Source of the DNA: an uncultured Devosia sp.
GTDB lineage: Bacteria > Pseudomonadota > Alphaproteobacteria > Rhizobiales > Devosiaceae
Length of the DNA stretch: 6,983 bases
Assembly (NCBI GenBank): GCA_946481445.1
Contig: CAMLOA010000096.1
Location: 1-6,983, forward strand
Direction: 5' to 3'
Part shown: positions 1-6,199 of the stretch, piece by piece
Layout: every line of letters starts with the position of its first letter
Numbering within the stretch: position 1 is the first letter of the stretch
Notes under the pieces: model-generated
The model's database searches: none
What the model saw: the letters and a program-made list of their open reading frames with translations, nothing else
What the model was told of the DNA's origin: nothing
Made by a program: the position numbers and the translations under genes

Positions 1-90
1 CGATCCCATCCCGAACTCGACCGTCAAATTCCTCTGCGCCAATGGTACTAAGTCTCAAGGCTTGGGAGAGTAGGTCGCTGCAAGGTCTGC
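1..90 (+). rRNA. rrf: 5S ribosomal RNA, 3' part (5' end outside window)
   Basis: The first ~90 bases match the body and 3' end of a bacterial 5S rRNA. Visible landmarks are the CCCATCCCGAACTCG loop near the left edge, the GCGCCAATGGTACT segment, and GGGAGAGTAGGTCG followed by GCTGCAAGGTCT, the 3' strand of the terminal helix. About 25-30 nucleotides of the 5' end are missing. The 3' end is set by comparison with E. coli 5S and is good to a few bases. Its position just before a strong terminator, with no tRNA gene between, marks the end of a plus-strand rRNA operon. Confidence 0.95.
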
Positions 91-131
91 CAAAAACATA
101 CGGTTCTCAACGATGTCGAAACGAAATCAGC

Positions 132-170
132 AAACCCCTCACCGGAAACGGTGAGGGGTTTTGCGTTTTC
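132..170 (+). terminator. Intrinsic terminator of the rRNA operon
   Basis: A perfect 13-bp stem (arm AAACCCCTCACCG at 132-144, complementary arm at 149-161) closes on a GAAA tetraloop and is followed by a T-rich tail (TTTGCGTTTTC region). It lies about 40 bases past the 5S 3' end and just before the next gene. This is the classic form and place for a Rho-independent rrn terminator. Confidence 0.93.
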
Positions 171-190
171 TCGTGCGTGTTCCTGGCAGC

Positions 191-197
191 GAGAGGG
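191..197 (+). promoter_or_regulatory. Ribosome binding site fixing the start at 202
   Basis: GAGAGGG lies 4 bases before the ATG at 202. It supports that ATG over the in-frame GTG at 151, which sits inside the 3' arm of the rrn terminator and cannot be a sensible start. Confidence 0.7.
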
Positions 198-201
198 TCC
201 G

Positions 202-714
202 ATGACATCGACGCCGTTCGACTCCGATTGTAGTTCCTGCTTCGGCCTTTGCTGCGTGGCCCTGTCCTTCGACCGGTCCAGCCAGTTCGGCCATGACAAG
301 CCGGCCGGGCAGCCGTGCCATCATCTTGATGGCCAGTTCCGCTGCGCCATCCATGCCCGCCGCGAGGCGCTTGGCTATGATGGCTGCGAGGCCTTCGAGT
401 GCCTGGGGGCGGGCCAGCGCGCCAGCGCCCTCCATGGCGGCGGCCCATGGCGCACCGATCCGGCTGCCGCTCGCCAGATGCATGCCGACTTTTCCGTCCT
501 GCTCCGCCTGCAGGAAATGCGCCAGGCGCTGGAAACGGCGGAAACGCTTGCCCTGGACGAGGCGCTGGATGCGGAACGACGCGCGCTTCTGGCACGCATT
601 GCCGACCGGGCCGATTCGCAGCAGGCCGGGCTGCGTCGCGACGCAGATGTGCTGCTGGCGGCGGCCAATGGCTTCCTTCGACGGCTCCGGCCGGTTGTGG
701 CGCGGGCGGTTTGA
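202..714 (+). CDS. Cysteine-rich YkgJ-like metal-cluster protein, function unknown
   Basis: The product is 170 aa with no signal peptide or membrane segment, so it is probably cytoplasmic. The N-terminal ~72 residues carry eight cysteines (10, 13, 17, 18, 39, 48, 62, 67) in the pattern CxxCxxxCC...PCxxL...FRCxIH...GCxxFxCxGAGQ. This resembles the YkgJ-type Fe/Zn-binding domain. From memory it is closest to the cysteine-rich N-terminal domain found ahead of pentapeptide repeats in some actinobacterial proteins. No pentapeptide repeats occur here. Residues ~90-165 are instead leucine-, alanine- and charge-rich and probably helical. The start at 202 has a good ribosome binding site only 40 bp after the rrn terminator, so it may depend on a promoter in that short gap or on read-through. 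The substrate and the bound metal are not known; metal binding is inferred from the cysteine pattern alone. Confidence 0.85.
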   Translation: MTSTPFDSDCSSCFGLCCVALSFDRSSQFGHDKPAGQPCHHLDGQFRCAIHARREALGYDGCEAFECLGAGQRASALHGGGPWRTDPAAARQMHADFSVLLRLQEMRQALETAETLALDEALDAERRALLARIADRADSQQAGLRRDADVLLAAANGFLRRLRPVVARAV

Positions 715-820
715 GCCATGGCAGGCGCCGATGGGGAAACAATCTGGCCGTGGCGGGGTTGACCGGATGCGCCGCAACGGCAAGCCTAGCACCTTCTTTC
801 GTCAAGCTGTTCTGGACATT

Positions 821-3016
821 ATGAATTTCGTTCGCCTCCTGGTCGTCGCCCTGCTGTTGGTCCTGCCGGTTCAGGCCCAGGACGCTGTTCCGGTACAAGC
901 GGGGTCGGGCTCGGACGCGGCGGTCGAAGATCTTGTGCGCATTCTCGAGGACGATGCGGCGCGGGCCGCATTGATCGAGCGCCTGCGCCAGGCCGCGCCC
1001 GTCTCCGGCGAGGCCACTGCGCCGGCGCCCGAGGCCGTACCGGATCTGTCGATCGTGCGGCGGGTCGCCGAATATACCAAAAGCGTTGCCGAGGGGGCGT
1101 CGGCCAGCCTCAACGGGCTGGCGGGGGCGTGGACCAACCTGCAGCGCGGCTGGGGGGCGGCCCTGTCGGCCGACTACAGCGCCATGCGGGACCTTCTGGT
1201 CAATCTGGCGCTGGTTGGGGCCGGGCTTTTCTCCAGCTTCTGGGTGTTGCGAGCCGCGGTGTTCTGGATCGACACCCATCTGGCGCGGCGGCTGGGCGGG
1301 GGCACCTGGCTGCGGCGTGGGGTGGCGGCGTTCTTTTCCACTCTCGTCGACCTGGCGGCGGTGCTGCTCGCCTGGGGGCTGGGCTATATCATCGCCCTGT
1401 CGCTTGTGGGCAATAGCGGCCAGATGGGCATCAACCAGTCGCTGCTGCTCAATGCCTTCCTGGTCGTCGAGGTCATCAAGCTCATAATTCGCAGCCTGCT
1501 GTCGCCACGGTTCGAACCGATGCGACTGGTGCCGGTGAGCGACGAGGATGCGCTCTACTGGCGCTTCTGGCTGGCCCGCGTGGTTTCCCTGGTCGGCTAC
1601 ACGTTCCTGTTTCTCGCCCCCTTCATTGGCAGCGTCGTCTCGCGCTCCGCCGCCGCGTCCCTGCAGGTGCTGGTCATGGCCACCGCGGTCACCGTCGGCA
1701 TCGTCGTGGTGCTGCAGAACAAGGACGACGTGCGGGACTGGCTCAACGAACTGGCCGAACGCCGCCTGACGCCGGGCCTGCGGCAGGTGGTCAGGGTCGG
1801 CGCCGGGCTCTGGCACGTGCTGGCCATTATCTACCTGGTCGCGCTGCTGCTGGTCTGGTTCACCAATCCGGATCGGGCCCTGCCCTTCATGCTGGGCGCC
1901 ACGGGGCAGTCTCTGGTGGCCATCGTTATCGGCTCGGTGGTGACGGTGTTCATCTCCCGCTTCGTCAATGCGAGCCTGGAACTGCCGGCAGAGGTCAAGC
2001 AGCGCCTGCCCCTGCTGGAGGCGCGGTTGCGCGCCTTCGTCCCCAAGGTCATGGCGGCCGTGCGCTGGATCGTGATCGTCGGTGTGCTCGCCGTCATCGT
2101 CCAGGCCTGGAGCGTGTTCGACGTGGCCGAATGGATCGGCAGCGATGCCGGGCTGCAGGCGGTCGGCGCGGTGGCGGCGGCCGGCTTCATCATCCTGGCC
2201 TGCATCGTGCTGCATGTGGTGGTGGCCAGCTGGGTCGAGTACCGGCTCAATCCCAGCTACAGCCGGACCGCGACGCCGCGCGAGAAGACGCTGCTCAAGC
2301 TGTTCAAGAATGCCTTCACGGTGGCTCTGGTCGTGTTCGGCCTCATGCTGGCGCTGGCGCAGATCGGGGTGAATATCGCTCCGCTGCTGGCCGGTGCGGG
2401 CGTGGTGGGCCTCGCCATCGGCTTCGGCGCCCAGAAACTGGTACAGGACATCATCACCGGCATCTTCATCCAGTTCGAAAACGTGATGAACGAGGGCGAC
2501 GTTGTGGCCGTCGGCGACAAGTCGGGCGTGGTCGAAAAGCTCACCATCCGCTCGGTGACCATCCGCGACCTGGGCGGCACGGTGCATCTGATCCCGTTCT
2601 CCTCGGTCGACCAGGTTTCCAACATGGTTCGCGGCTTCTCCTTCCACGTCGCCGAGTTCGGCGTCGCCTATGACAGCGATATCGCCGAGGTGAAGCAGGC
2701 GCTGCGCGATGCCTTTGCCCGTCTGATGGAGACCGAGCACAAGGATGACATCCTGGACGACCTGGACATGCAGGGGGTCATCGCCTTCCGCGATTCCTCC
2801 ATCACCGTCCGGGCGCGGATCAAGACGCTTCCCGGCAAACACTGGGCGACGGGCCGGACCTATAGCGAGATCGTCAAGACGGTCTTTGCCGAGCGCGGCA
2901 TCGAGATTCCCTACCCCCATGTCACCTATGTGTCGCCCGAGAGTGGCCGCCGCAACAAGGCCATCCCTCCCGATCGGGTGTCCCGGGCACCAGATGCGGA
3001 GGACTCGGGCGAATAG
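821..3016 (+). CDS. Mechanosensitive ion channel, MscS superfamily, YbiO-like
   Basis: A 731-aa inner-membrane channel, close in length to E. coli YbiO (741 aa), that would open under membrane tension and release solutes on osmotic downshock. The N-terminus (residues 1-20, ending VQAQ) looks like a cleaved signal peptide, followed by a periplasmic, partly helical region to ~120. About ten or eleven hydrophobic segments follow between ~125 and ~550. The pore-lining helix is at ~520-550 (LLAGAGVVGLAIGFGAQKLV), then the MscS beta domain at ~552-595 (FENVMNEGDVV...GVVEKLTIRSVTIRDLGG...IPFSS), and an alpha/beta cytoplasmic domain at ~610-705. The IGFGAQ...QDIITGIFI and NxVRG segments closely match what I recall of YbiO. 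The start is uncertain: the ATG at 821 begins directly at the signal peptide but lacks a clear ribosome binding site. The in-frame ATG at 767 would give 749 aa with a basic MRRNGK n-region. The gene lies 106 bp after the cysteine-rich gene, and co-transcription is possible. Confidence 0.94.
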   Translation: MNFVRLLVVALLLVLPVQAQDAVPVQAGSGSDAAVEDLVRILEDDAARAALIERLRQAAPVSGEATAPAPEAVPDLSIVRRVAEYTKSVAEGASASLNGLAGAWTNLQRGWGAALSADYSAMRDLLVNLALVGAGLFSSFWVLRAAVFWIDTHLARRLGGGTWLRRGVAAFFSTLVDLAAVLLAWGLGYIIALSLVGNSGQMGINQSLLLNAFLVVEVIKLIIRSLLSPRFEPMRLVPVSDEDALYWRFWLARVVSLVGYTFLFLAPFIGSVVSRSAAASLQVLVMATAVTVGIVVVLQNKDDVRDWLNELAERRLTPGLRQVVRVGAGLWHVLAIIYLVALLLVWFTNPDRALPFMLGATGQSLVAIVIGSVVTVFISRFVNASLELPAEVKQRLPLLEARLRAFVPKVMAAVRWIVIVGVLAVIVQAWSVFDVAEWIGSDAGLQAVGAVAAAGFIILACIVLHVVVASWVEYRLNPSYSRTATPREKTLLKLFKNAFTVALVVFGLMLALAQIGVNIAPLLAGAGVVGLAIGFGAQKLVQDIITGIFIQFENVMNEGDVVAVGDKSGVVEKLTIRSVTIRDLGGTVHLIPFSSVDQVSNMVRGFSFHVAEFGVAYDSDIAEVKQALRDAFARLMETEHKDDILDDLDMQGVIAFRDSSITVRARIKTLPGKHWATGRTYSEIVKTVFAERGIEIPYPHVTYVSPESGRRNKAIPPDRVSRAPDAEDSGE

Positions 3017-3055
3017 GCCACGGCCCCTGGCGCTGACCTGATCGTGATCGCGGGC

Positions 3056-3081
3056 GGGCTTTGCCTTAAGCCCATCTTAAT
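3056..3081 (+). terminator. Possible weak terminator of the channel gene
   Basis: A 6-bp stem GGGCTT (3056-3061) / AAGCCC (3068-3073) with a 6-base loop is followed by ATCTTAATT, a poor T-rich tail. It sits 40 bp past the channel's stop codon. It is short and overlaps the TTAA-N7-TTAA box, so it could be chance. No better terminator is visible between 3017 and 3169. Confidence 0.3.
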
Positions 3082-3096
3082 TGGGTGGGTTAATAC
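3066..3096 (+). promoter_or_regulatory. CtrA-type box and candidate promoter before the lytic transglycosylase
   Basis: TTAA at 3066-3069 and TTAA at 3077-3080 are separated by exactly seven bases (GCCCATC). This is the full TTAA-N7-TTAA consensus of the alphaproteobacterial response regulator CtrA. A third TTAA at 3090-3093 starts a -10-like TAATAC (3091-3096). With a 17-bp spacer the -35 position would fall at 3068-3073, inside the box, which is the layout of many CtrA-controlled promoters. Transcription would begin near 3103, giving a ~65-base leader before the ATG at 3170. The motif is seen directly; binding and promoter activity are inferred. Confidence 0.5.
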
Positions 3097-3158
3097 TCTG
3101 ATACGCGCGCCCGTTGCGGCACAGCCGGCGCGTCGTGACTTTGGTTCATTGCGTATCA

Positions 3159-3163
3159 CGAGG
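3159..3163 (+). promoter_or_regulatory. Ribosome binding site supporting the start at 3170
   Basis: CGAGG ends 6 bases before the ATG at 3170. It favours this start over the in-frame GTG at 3044, which precedes the promoter-like elements. It also favours it over the ATG at 3191, where AGG abuts the start codon with no spacing. Confidence 0.5.
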
Positions 3164-3169
3164 CCCACC

Positions 3170-4381
3170 ATGATGCTCCTTTCGGGCAGGATGATCCGTC
3201 GCCTGCGTACCGCACTCGCCCTGGCCGGCGCGCTTGGGCTCGGGATGGCGACCCCCGCATTCGCCAACAGCGCCGATTTCGTCCGCAGCCTGTGGCCGCA
3301 GGCAGAGGCGCGCGGCGTGTCGCGCTCGGCCTTCGAGGCGGCCTTCGCCAACTACAGCTACATCCCCAAGGTCATGGAGCTGACGGGCAAGCAGCCCGAA
3401 TTCAGCCAGACCGTGCAGCAGTATATCGACAAGCGGGTCACGGCGGCCCAGGCCAGCAAGGGGCAGGCCATGCGCGGCGAGTGGGCGCAGACCCTGGCCG
3501 GGGCGCAGCAGCGCTGGGGCGTCCAGCCCGAGATCGTGCTGGCCATCTGGGGCATGGAAACCAATTTCGGTGGCTTCATGGGTGGCGAGAACACCATCCA
3601 CGCTTTGGCCACGCTGACCGAAGGCGGCTATCGCGCCGACTTCTTCCGCGATGAACTGCTAACCGCCCTGCGCATCGTGTCGGACGGACATGTGAGCCCC
3701 AGCAACATGGTTGGCTCCTGGGCGGGGGCCATGGGGCATACCCAGTTCATGCCATCCAGCTTCATGCGCTATGCCGTCGACTACAATGGCGATGGGCGCA
3801 AGGACATCTGGAACTCGGTGCAGGATGCGCTGGGCTCGACGGCCAACTATCTCAACAATTTCGGCTGGCGCCCGGGCGAAACCTGGGGCTATGAGGTCCG
3901 CCTGCCCAATGGCTTCGATTTTGCCGCGGCGCGGCAAATCGAGCGGGCGCCGCTCAGCCAGTGGCAGGCCATGGGGATCCAGCGCGTTTCGGGCAAGCCG
4001 TTTCCGCGTCCCGCAGATGTCGGCCGGCTCTACATGCCCGCCGGCGCCGGCGGTCCCACATTCCTGCTGCTGCCCAACTTCGATGTGATCAAGCGCTACA
4101 ACAATTCGGACAGCTACGCCCTGGCGGTGGGTCACCTGGCCGATCGCATCATCGGCGGGGGTAGCTTTGCCACGCCGTGGCCCGCGGGGGACTATGCGCT
4201 CAGCAAGGCGCAACGCGCCGAAGTCCAGGTGCTGCTGGCAAGGGCCGGTTTCGATGTCGGTTCGCCCGATGGCGTGATCGGACCCCGGACGCGCGCCGCG
4301 GTGATCGCCTGGCAGCAGCGCATGGGCATTCCCGCGGACGGACATGTGTCGGGAAGGCTGTTCGACGCGCTCAAGCTTTAA
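3170..4381 (+). CDS. Lytic murein transglycosylase, MltB family, with C-terminal peptidoglycan-binding domain
   Basis: A 403-aa exported enzyme predicted to cleave the MurNAc-GlcNAc bond of peptidoglycan, leaving 1,6-anhydroMurNAc ends. Residues 1-32 form a Sec signal peptide (RRLR n-region, hydrophobic core, cleavage after TPAFA). The SLT_2/MltB catalytic domain spans ~35-330. It shows the catalytic glutamate E130 in IWGMETNFG, the SWAGAMGHTQFMPSSF segment (183-198), an EF-hand-like DYNGDGRKDIW loop (204-214) like the calcium site of Slt35, and NNSDSYALAVGHLADRI (311-327). Residues ~342-402 form a PG_binding_1 domain with the typical DGVIGPRTRAAVIAWQQ. No lipobox cysteine follows the signal, so the protein is probably soluble in the periplasm, unlike E. 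coli MltB, which is a lipoprotein. It stands alone between two gaps and probably has its own promoter, possibly under CtrA. Confidence 0.95.
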   Translation: MMLLSGRMIRRLRTALALAGALGLGMATPAFANSADFVRSLWPQAEARGVSRSAFEAAFANYSYIPKVMELTGKQPEFSQTVQQYIDKRVTAAQASKGQAMRGEWAQTLAGAQQRWGVQPEIVLAIWGMETNFGGFMGGENTIHALATLTEGGYRADFFRDELLTALRIVSDGHVSPSNMVGSWAGAMGHTQFMPSSFMRYAVDYNGDGRKDIWNSVQDALGSTANYLNNFGWRPGETWGYEVRLPNGFDFAAARQIERAPLSQWQAMGIQRVSGKPFPRPADVGRLYMPAGAGGPTFLLLPNFDVIKRYNNSDSYALAVGHLADRIIGGGSFATPWPAGDYALSKAQRAEVQVLLARAGFDVGSPDGVIGPRTRAAVIAWQQRMGIPADGHVSGRLFDALKL

Positions 4382-4424
4382 CAGTCTGTTAGCAAATTCG
4401 GCTGAAAATTATCCCGCTTAAGTA

Positions 4425-4464
4425 GAGGGCAGGCCGGTCTCCATGGTTCGAGGCGCCTGCCCTC
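4425..4464. repeat. Perfect 10-bp inverted repeat with 20-base loop
   Basis: GAGGGCAGGC (4425-4434) and its exact complement GCCTGCCCTC (4455-4464) flank a 20-base spacer. It lies 44 bp past the transglycosylase stop codon and 82 bp before the next start. There is no T-tract on the plus side, so it is not a standard intrinsic terminator. It could be a Rho-assisted 3'-end hairpin for the upstream gene or an operator. The rest of the 4382-4545 gap holds only a promoter-like TTGACG further on. Confidence 0.55.
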
Positions 4465-4495
4465 GCCCATTCCGGCGCCACATTCTGCCCGGCTT

Positions 4496-4523
4496 TTGAC
4501 GCTAGCAGCGATCAACTTATCCC
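4496..4523 (+). promoter_or_regulatory. Candidate promoter of the hydrolase gene
   Basis: TTGACG (4496-4501) matches the alphaproteobacterial -35 consensus well. With a 16-bp spacer the -10 would be TATCCC (4518-4523), a poor match. It lies 23 bases before the ATG at 4546, which fits a short leader. Only the -35 half is convincing. Confidence 0.3.
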
Positions 4524-4545
4524 TATCAACCGGCCCATCCGCTCG

Positions 4546-5553
4546 ATGCTTCCTGCCTTGCCGCACCGCTTCCTTCTCGTCCTCACAATCGTGGCCGCAG
4601 CCATCGCATCCCTGCCGGCGCATGCGATTTCGGTGATGGATCCGTTCAATCTGCCGGCAGCCATGGATGGCGGCACCGCCAAGGTCGGGGACGGCATCGC
4701 CTATGCCGACGGCCAGCGGCACAAGCTGGACGTCTATGCCCCCGAACAGCGCGGCGAGGCGGCGCCGGTGGTCTATTTCATCTATGGCGGCGGCTGGAAC
4801 CGCGGCGAGCGCAGCGACTATCAGTTTGTCGGCCGGGCGCTGGCGTCGCGCGGCTTCGTGACCGTCATTGCCGATTACCGCCTCGTGCCGGAGGTGACCT
4901 ATCCCGGCTTCCTCGAGGACAATGCCAATGCCCTGCGCTGGGTGCAGGACAATATCGCCAGCTATGGGGGCGATCCGGACCGGCTGTTCCTGGCCGGCCA
5001 TTCGGCCGGGGCCTATAATGCCGTGATGCTGGCGCTCGATCCGAGCTTCCTGCGCGACTATGGCGTGACGCTGCAGATCCGCGGCGTGGCGGCCCTGTCG
5101 GGTCCGTACGATTTCTATCCGTTCGAATATGGCGAAGTGCAGAGCGCCTTTGGTTCGGCGCCCAACCCCGAGGGCACGCAGCCCATCAACCTGGTGACGG
5201 CCGAAACCCCGCCCATGTACCTGGCGACCGGCACGACCGACCCGATCGTGCGCATGCAGAACACCGAGCGCTTCGCCCAGCGCCTCAAGGATAGCGGCGT
5301 CTGGGTGACGACCCGCTATTACGAGGGATTCGGGCATATGGAACCGGTGATCGCCATGGGCTCCCTGTGGCGCTGGCGCATGCCGGTGCTCGACGACATG
5401 GTGGCCTTTTTCCAGATGTTCGGCGCCTTCCCCAGCGGCGTGCCCTATGTGGCCGTGGTGCCGGAGCCCGCCGAAGAACTGCCCGAGGCCATCGCGCCGA
5501 TGGAGCAGATCGTCGACCAGCTCAATGCCATGTTCCAGCCGATCGAGAACTGA
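4546..5553 (+). CDS. Exported alpha/beta hydrolase (carboxylesterase/lipase-like)
   Basis: A 335-aa serine hydrolase of the esterase/lipase type (HSL/BD-FAE-like). Residues 1-27 are a signal peptide (hydrophobic core LLVLTIVAAAIAS, cleavage after PAHA), so the enzyme should act in the periplasm or outside the cell. The fold begins around 48. The oxyanion-hole motif is YGGGW (80-84), and the nucleophile is S153 in GHSAG. The catalytic acid is probably D232 in GTTDPIV, and the histidine H264 in GFGHME. The chain ends in an acidic, proline-containing tail (~300-335, PEPAEELPEAIAPME) that is not part of the core fold. The start at 4546 has no clear ribosome binding site but is the only one that gives a complete signal peptide. 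The natural substrate cannot be read from the sequence; it probably hydrolyses carboxylic esters. The next gene follows after 31 bp and may be co-transcribed. Confidence 0.92.
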   Translation: MLPALPHRFLLVLTIVAAAIASLPAHAISVMDPFNLPAAMDGGTAKVGDGIAYADGQRHKLDVYAPEQRGEAAPVVYFIYGGGWNRGERSDYQFVGRALASRGFVTVIADYRLVPEVTYPGFLEDNANALRWVQDNIASYGGDPDRLFLAGHSAGAYNAVMLALDPSFLRDYGVTLQIRGVAALSGPYDFYPFEYGEVQSAFGSAPNPEGTQPINLVTAETPPMYLATGTTDPIVRMQNTERFAQRLKDSGVWVTTRYYEGFGHMEPVIAMGSLWRWRMPVLDDMVAFFQMFGAFPSGVPYVAVVPEPAEELPEAIAPMEQIVDQLNAMFQPIEN

Positions 5554-5557
5554 CCCC

Positions 5558-5585
5558 TGCCGGGAATCGCGCTAGCATCCCGGCA
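5558..5585 (+). repeat. 8-bp hairpin ending on the start codon of the next gene
   Basis: TGCCGGGA (5558-5565) and TCCCGGCA (5578-5585) form a perfect stem with a 12-base loop. The last base of the 3' arm is the A of the ATG at 5585, so the stem covers the whole ribosome-binding region. It begins 5 bases after the hydrolase stop codon. It may stabilise that transcript's 3' end or limit translation of the downstream gene. There is no T-tract. Confidence 0.55.
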
Positions 5586-6196
5586 TGACCGATCACCTGA
5601 GACTTGCCGGCGCGGACCACGCCGTTCAGCGCGACGCCCTCGAGGCGATCATCCGGAGCCTGCCGCATCTGATGGCCGTGCTGCACGGGTTGCGGGACAT
5701 GGCCTTGCCGGACCATCTGCTGGTGGCGGGCGCCATCTACAACGAGGTCTGGAACCACCTGACCGGCCGCGCAGTCCTGACCGGGGTCAACGATATCGAT
5801 GTCTGCTATTTCGACGCCGCCGATATCGGCTGGGATGCCGAGGACCGGGTGATCAGGGCCGTGGAGACGCGCTTTGCCGGCCTGCCGGTGCCGGTGCAGG
5901 TGCGCAACCAGGCGCGGGTGCATGTCTGGTTCGAGGCCAAGTTCGGCAGCCCGTTCACGCCACTGACCTCGTCGGCACAAATGCTGGAGCGCTATGCTTC
6001 AAAGACTCATGCCGTCGGTGCGCGGCTGCGCGCGGATGGCAGCATGGACATCGTCTCGCCCTTCGGGCTGGACGACCTGTTCAGCTTCCGCATGGTGCCC
6101 AATCCGGTGCTGAACAACCGGAAGGCGCATACGGAAAAAGGCGCGCGGGCCAAGGCCACCTGGCCGGAATTGACACTGGTGCCCTGGCCGGACTGA
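5585..6196 (+). CDS. Nucleotidyltransferase-fold protein, NTP_transf_6 (DUF925) family
   Basis: A 203-aa soluble protein with the features of the NTP_transf_6/COG3575 family: VAGAIYNEVWN (47-57), the metal-binding pair D70 and D72 in GVNDIDVCYFD, the QVRNQARVHVWFEAKFG block (105-121), and SPFGLDDLFSFRMVPNP (158-174). The length is normal for the family, and both ends look complete. The family is placed in the polymerase-beta-like nucleotidyltransferase superfamily by its G...DxD pattern, but I know of no established substrate. The ATG at 5585 is the first in-frame start after the hydrolase. It has no Shine-Dalgarno sequence and lies at the foot of a hairpin, so expression may depend on translation coming through from the hydrolase 31 bp upstream. 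It converges on the VOC gene with a 3-bp gap. Confidence 0.9.
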   Translation: MTDHLRLAGADHAVQRDALEAIIRSLPHLMAVLHGLRDMALPDHLLVAGAIYNEVWNHLTGRAVLTGVNDIDVCYFDAADIGWDAEDRVIRAVETRFAGLPVPVQVRNQARVHVWFEAKFGSPFTPLTSSAQMLERYASKTHAVGARLRADGSMDIVSPFGLDDLFSFRMVPNPVLNNRKAHTEKGARAKATWPELTLVPWPD

Positions 6197-6199
6197 GCG

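Noticed and set aside
91..131. A tRNA gene between the 5S rRNA and the terminator, as in many alphaproteobacterial rrn operons
   Set aside because: The space is only about 40 bases and shows no tRNA-like sequence.
151..201. GTG at 151 as start of the cysteine-rich gene
   Set aside because: It lies inside the 3' arm of the rrn terminator; the ATG at 202 has the ribosome binding site and begins the conserved domain region.
293..820. Upstream extension of the channel frame to 293
   Set aside because: The extension overlaps the cysteine-rich gene in another frame, and the mature family begins at the signal peptide near 821 (or 767).
107..2920. A 937-codon open frame on the minus strand across the first two genes
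   Set aside because: It is opposite the YkgJ-like and channel genes, and its translation is rich in H, D, Q, R and P with no recognisable domain. It also runs through the rrn terminator. Long antisense frames are expected in GC-rich genes with strong third-position bias.
3044..3169. GTG at 3044 as start of the transglycosylase
   Set aside because: It would place residues across the promoter-like region and put the signal peptide in the middle of the protein. The ATG at 3170 directly precedes a normal signal peptide.
3659..5337. Open frames of 228 and 319 codons on the minus strand opposite the transglycosylase and hydrolase genes
   Set aside because: Both are in antisense to well-supported genes and show the same low-quality composition with no motif or credible start site.
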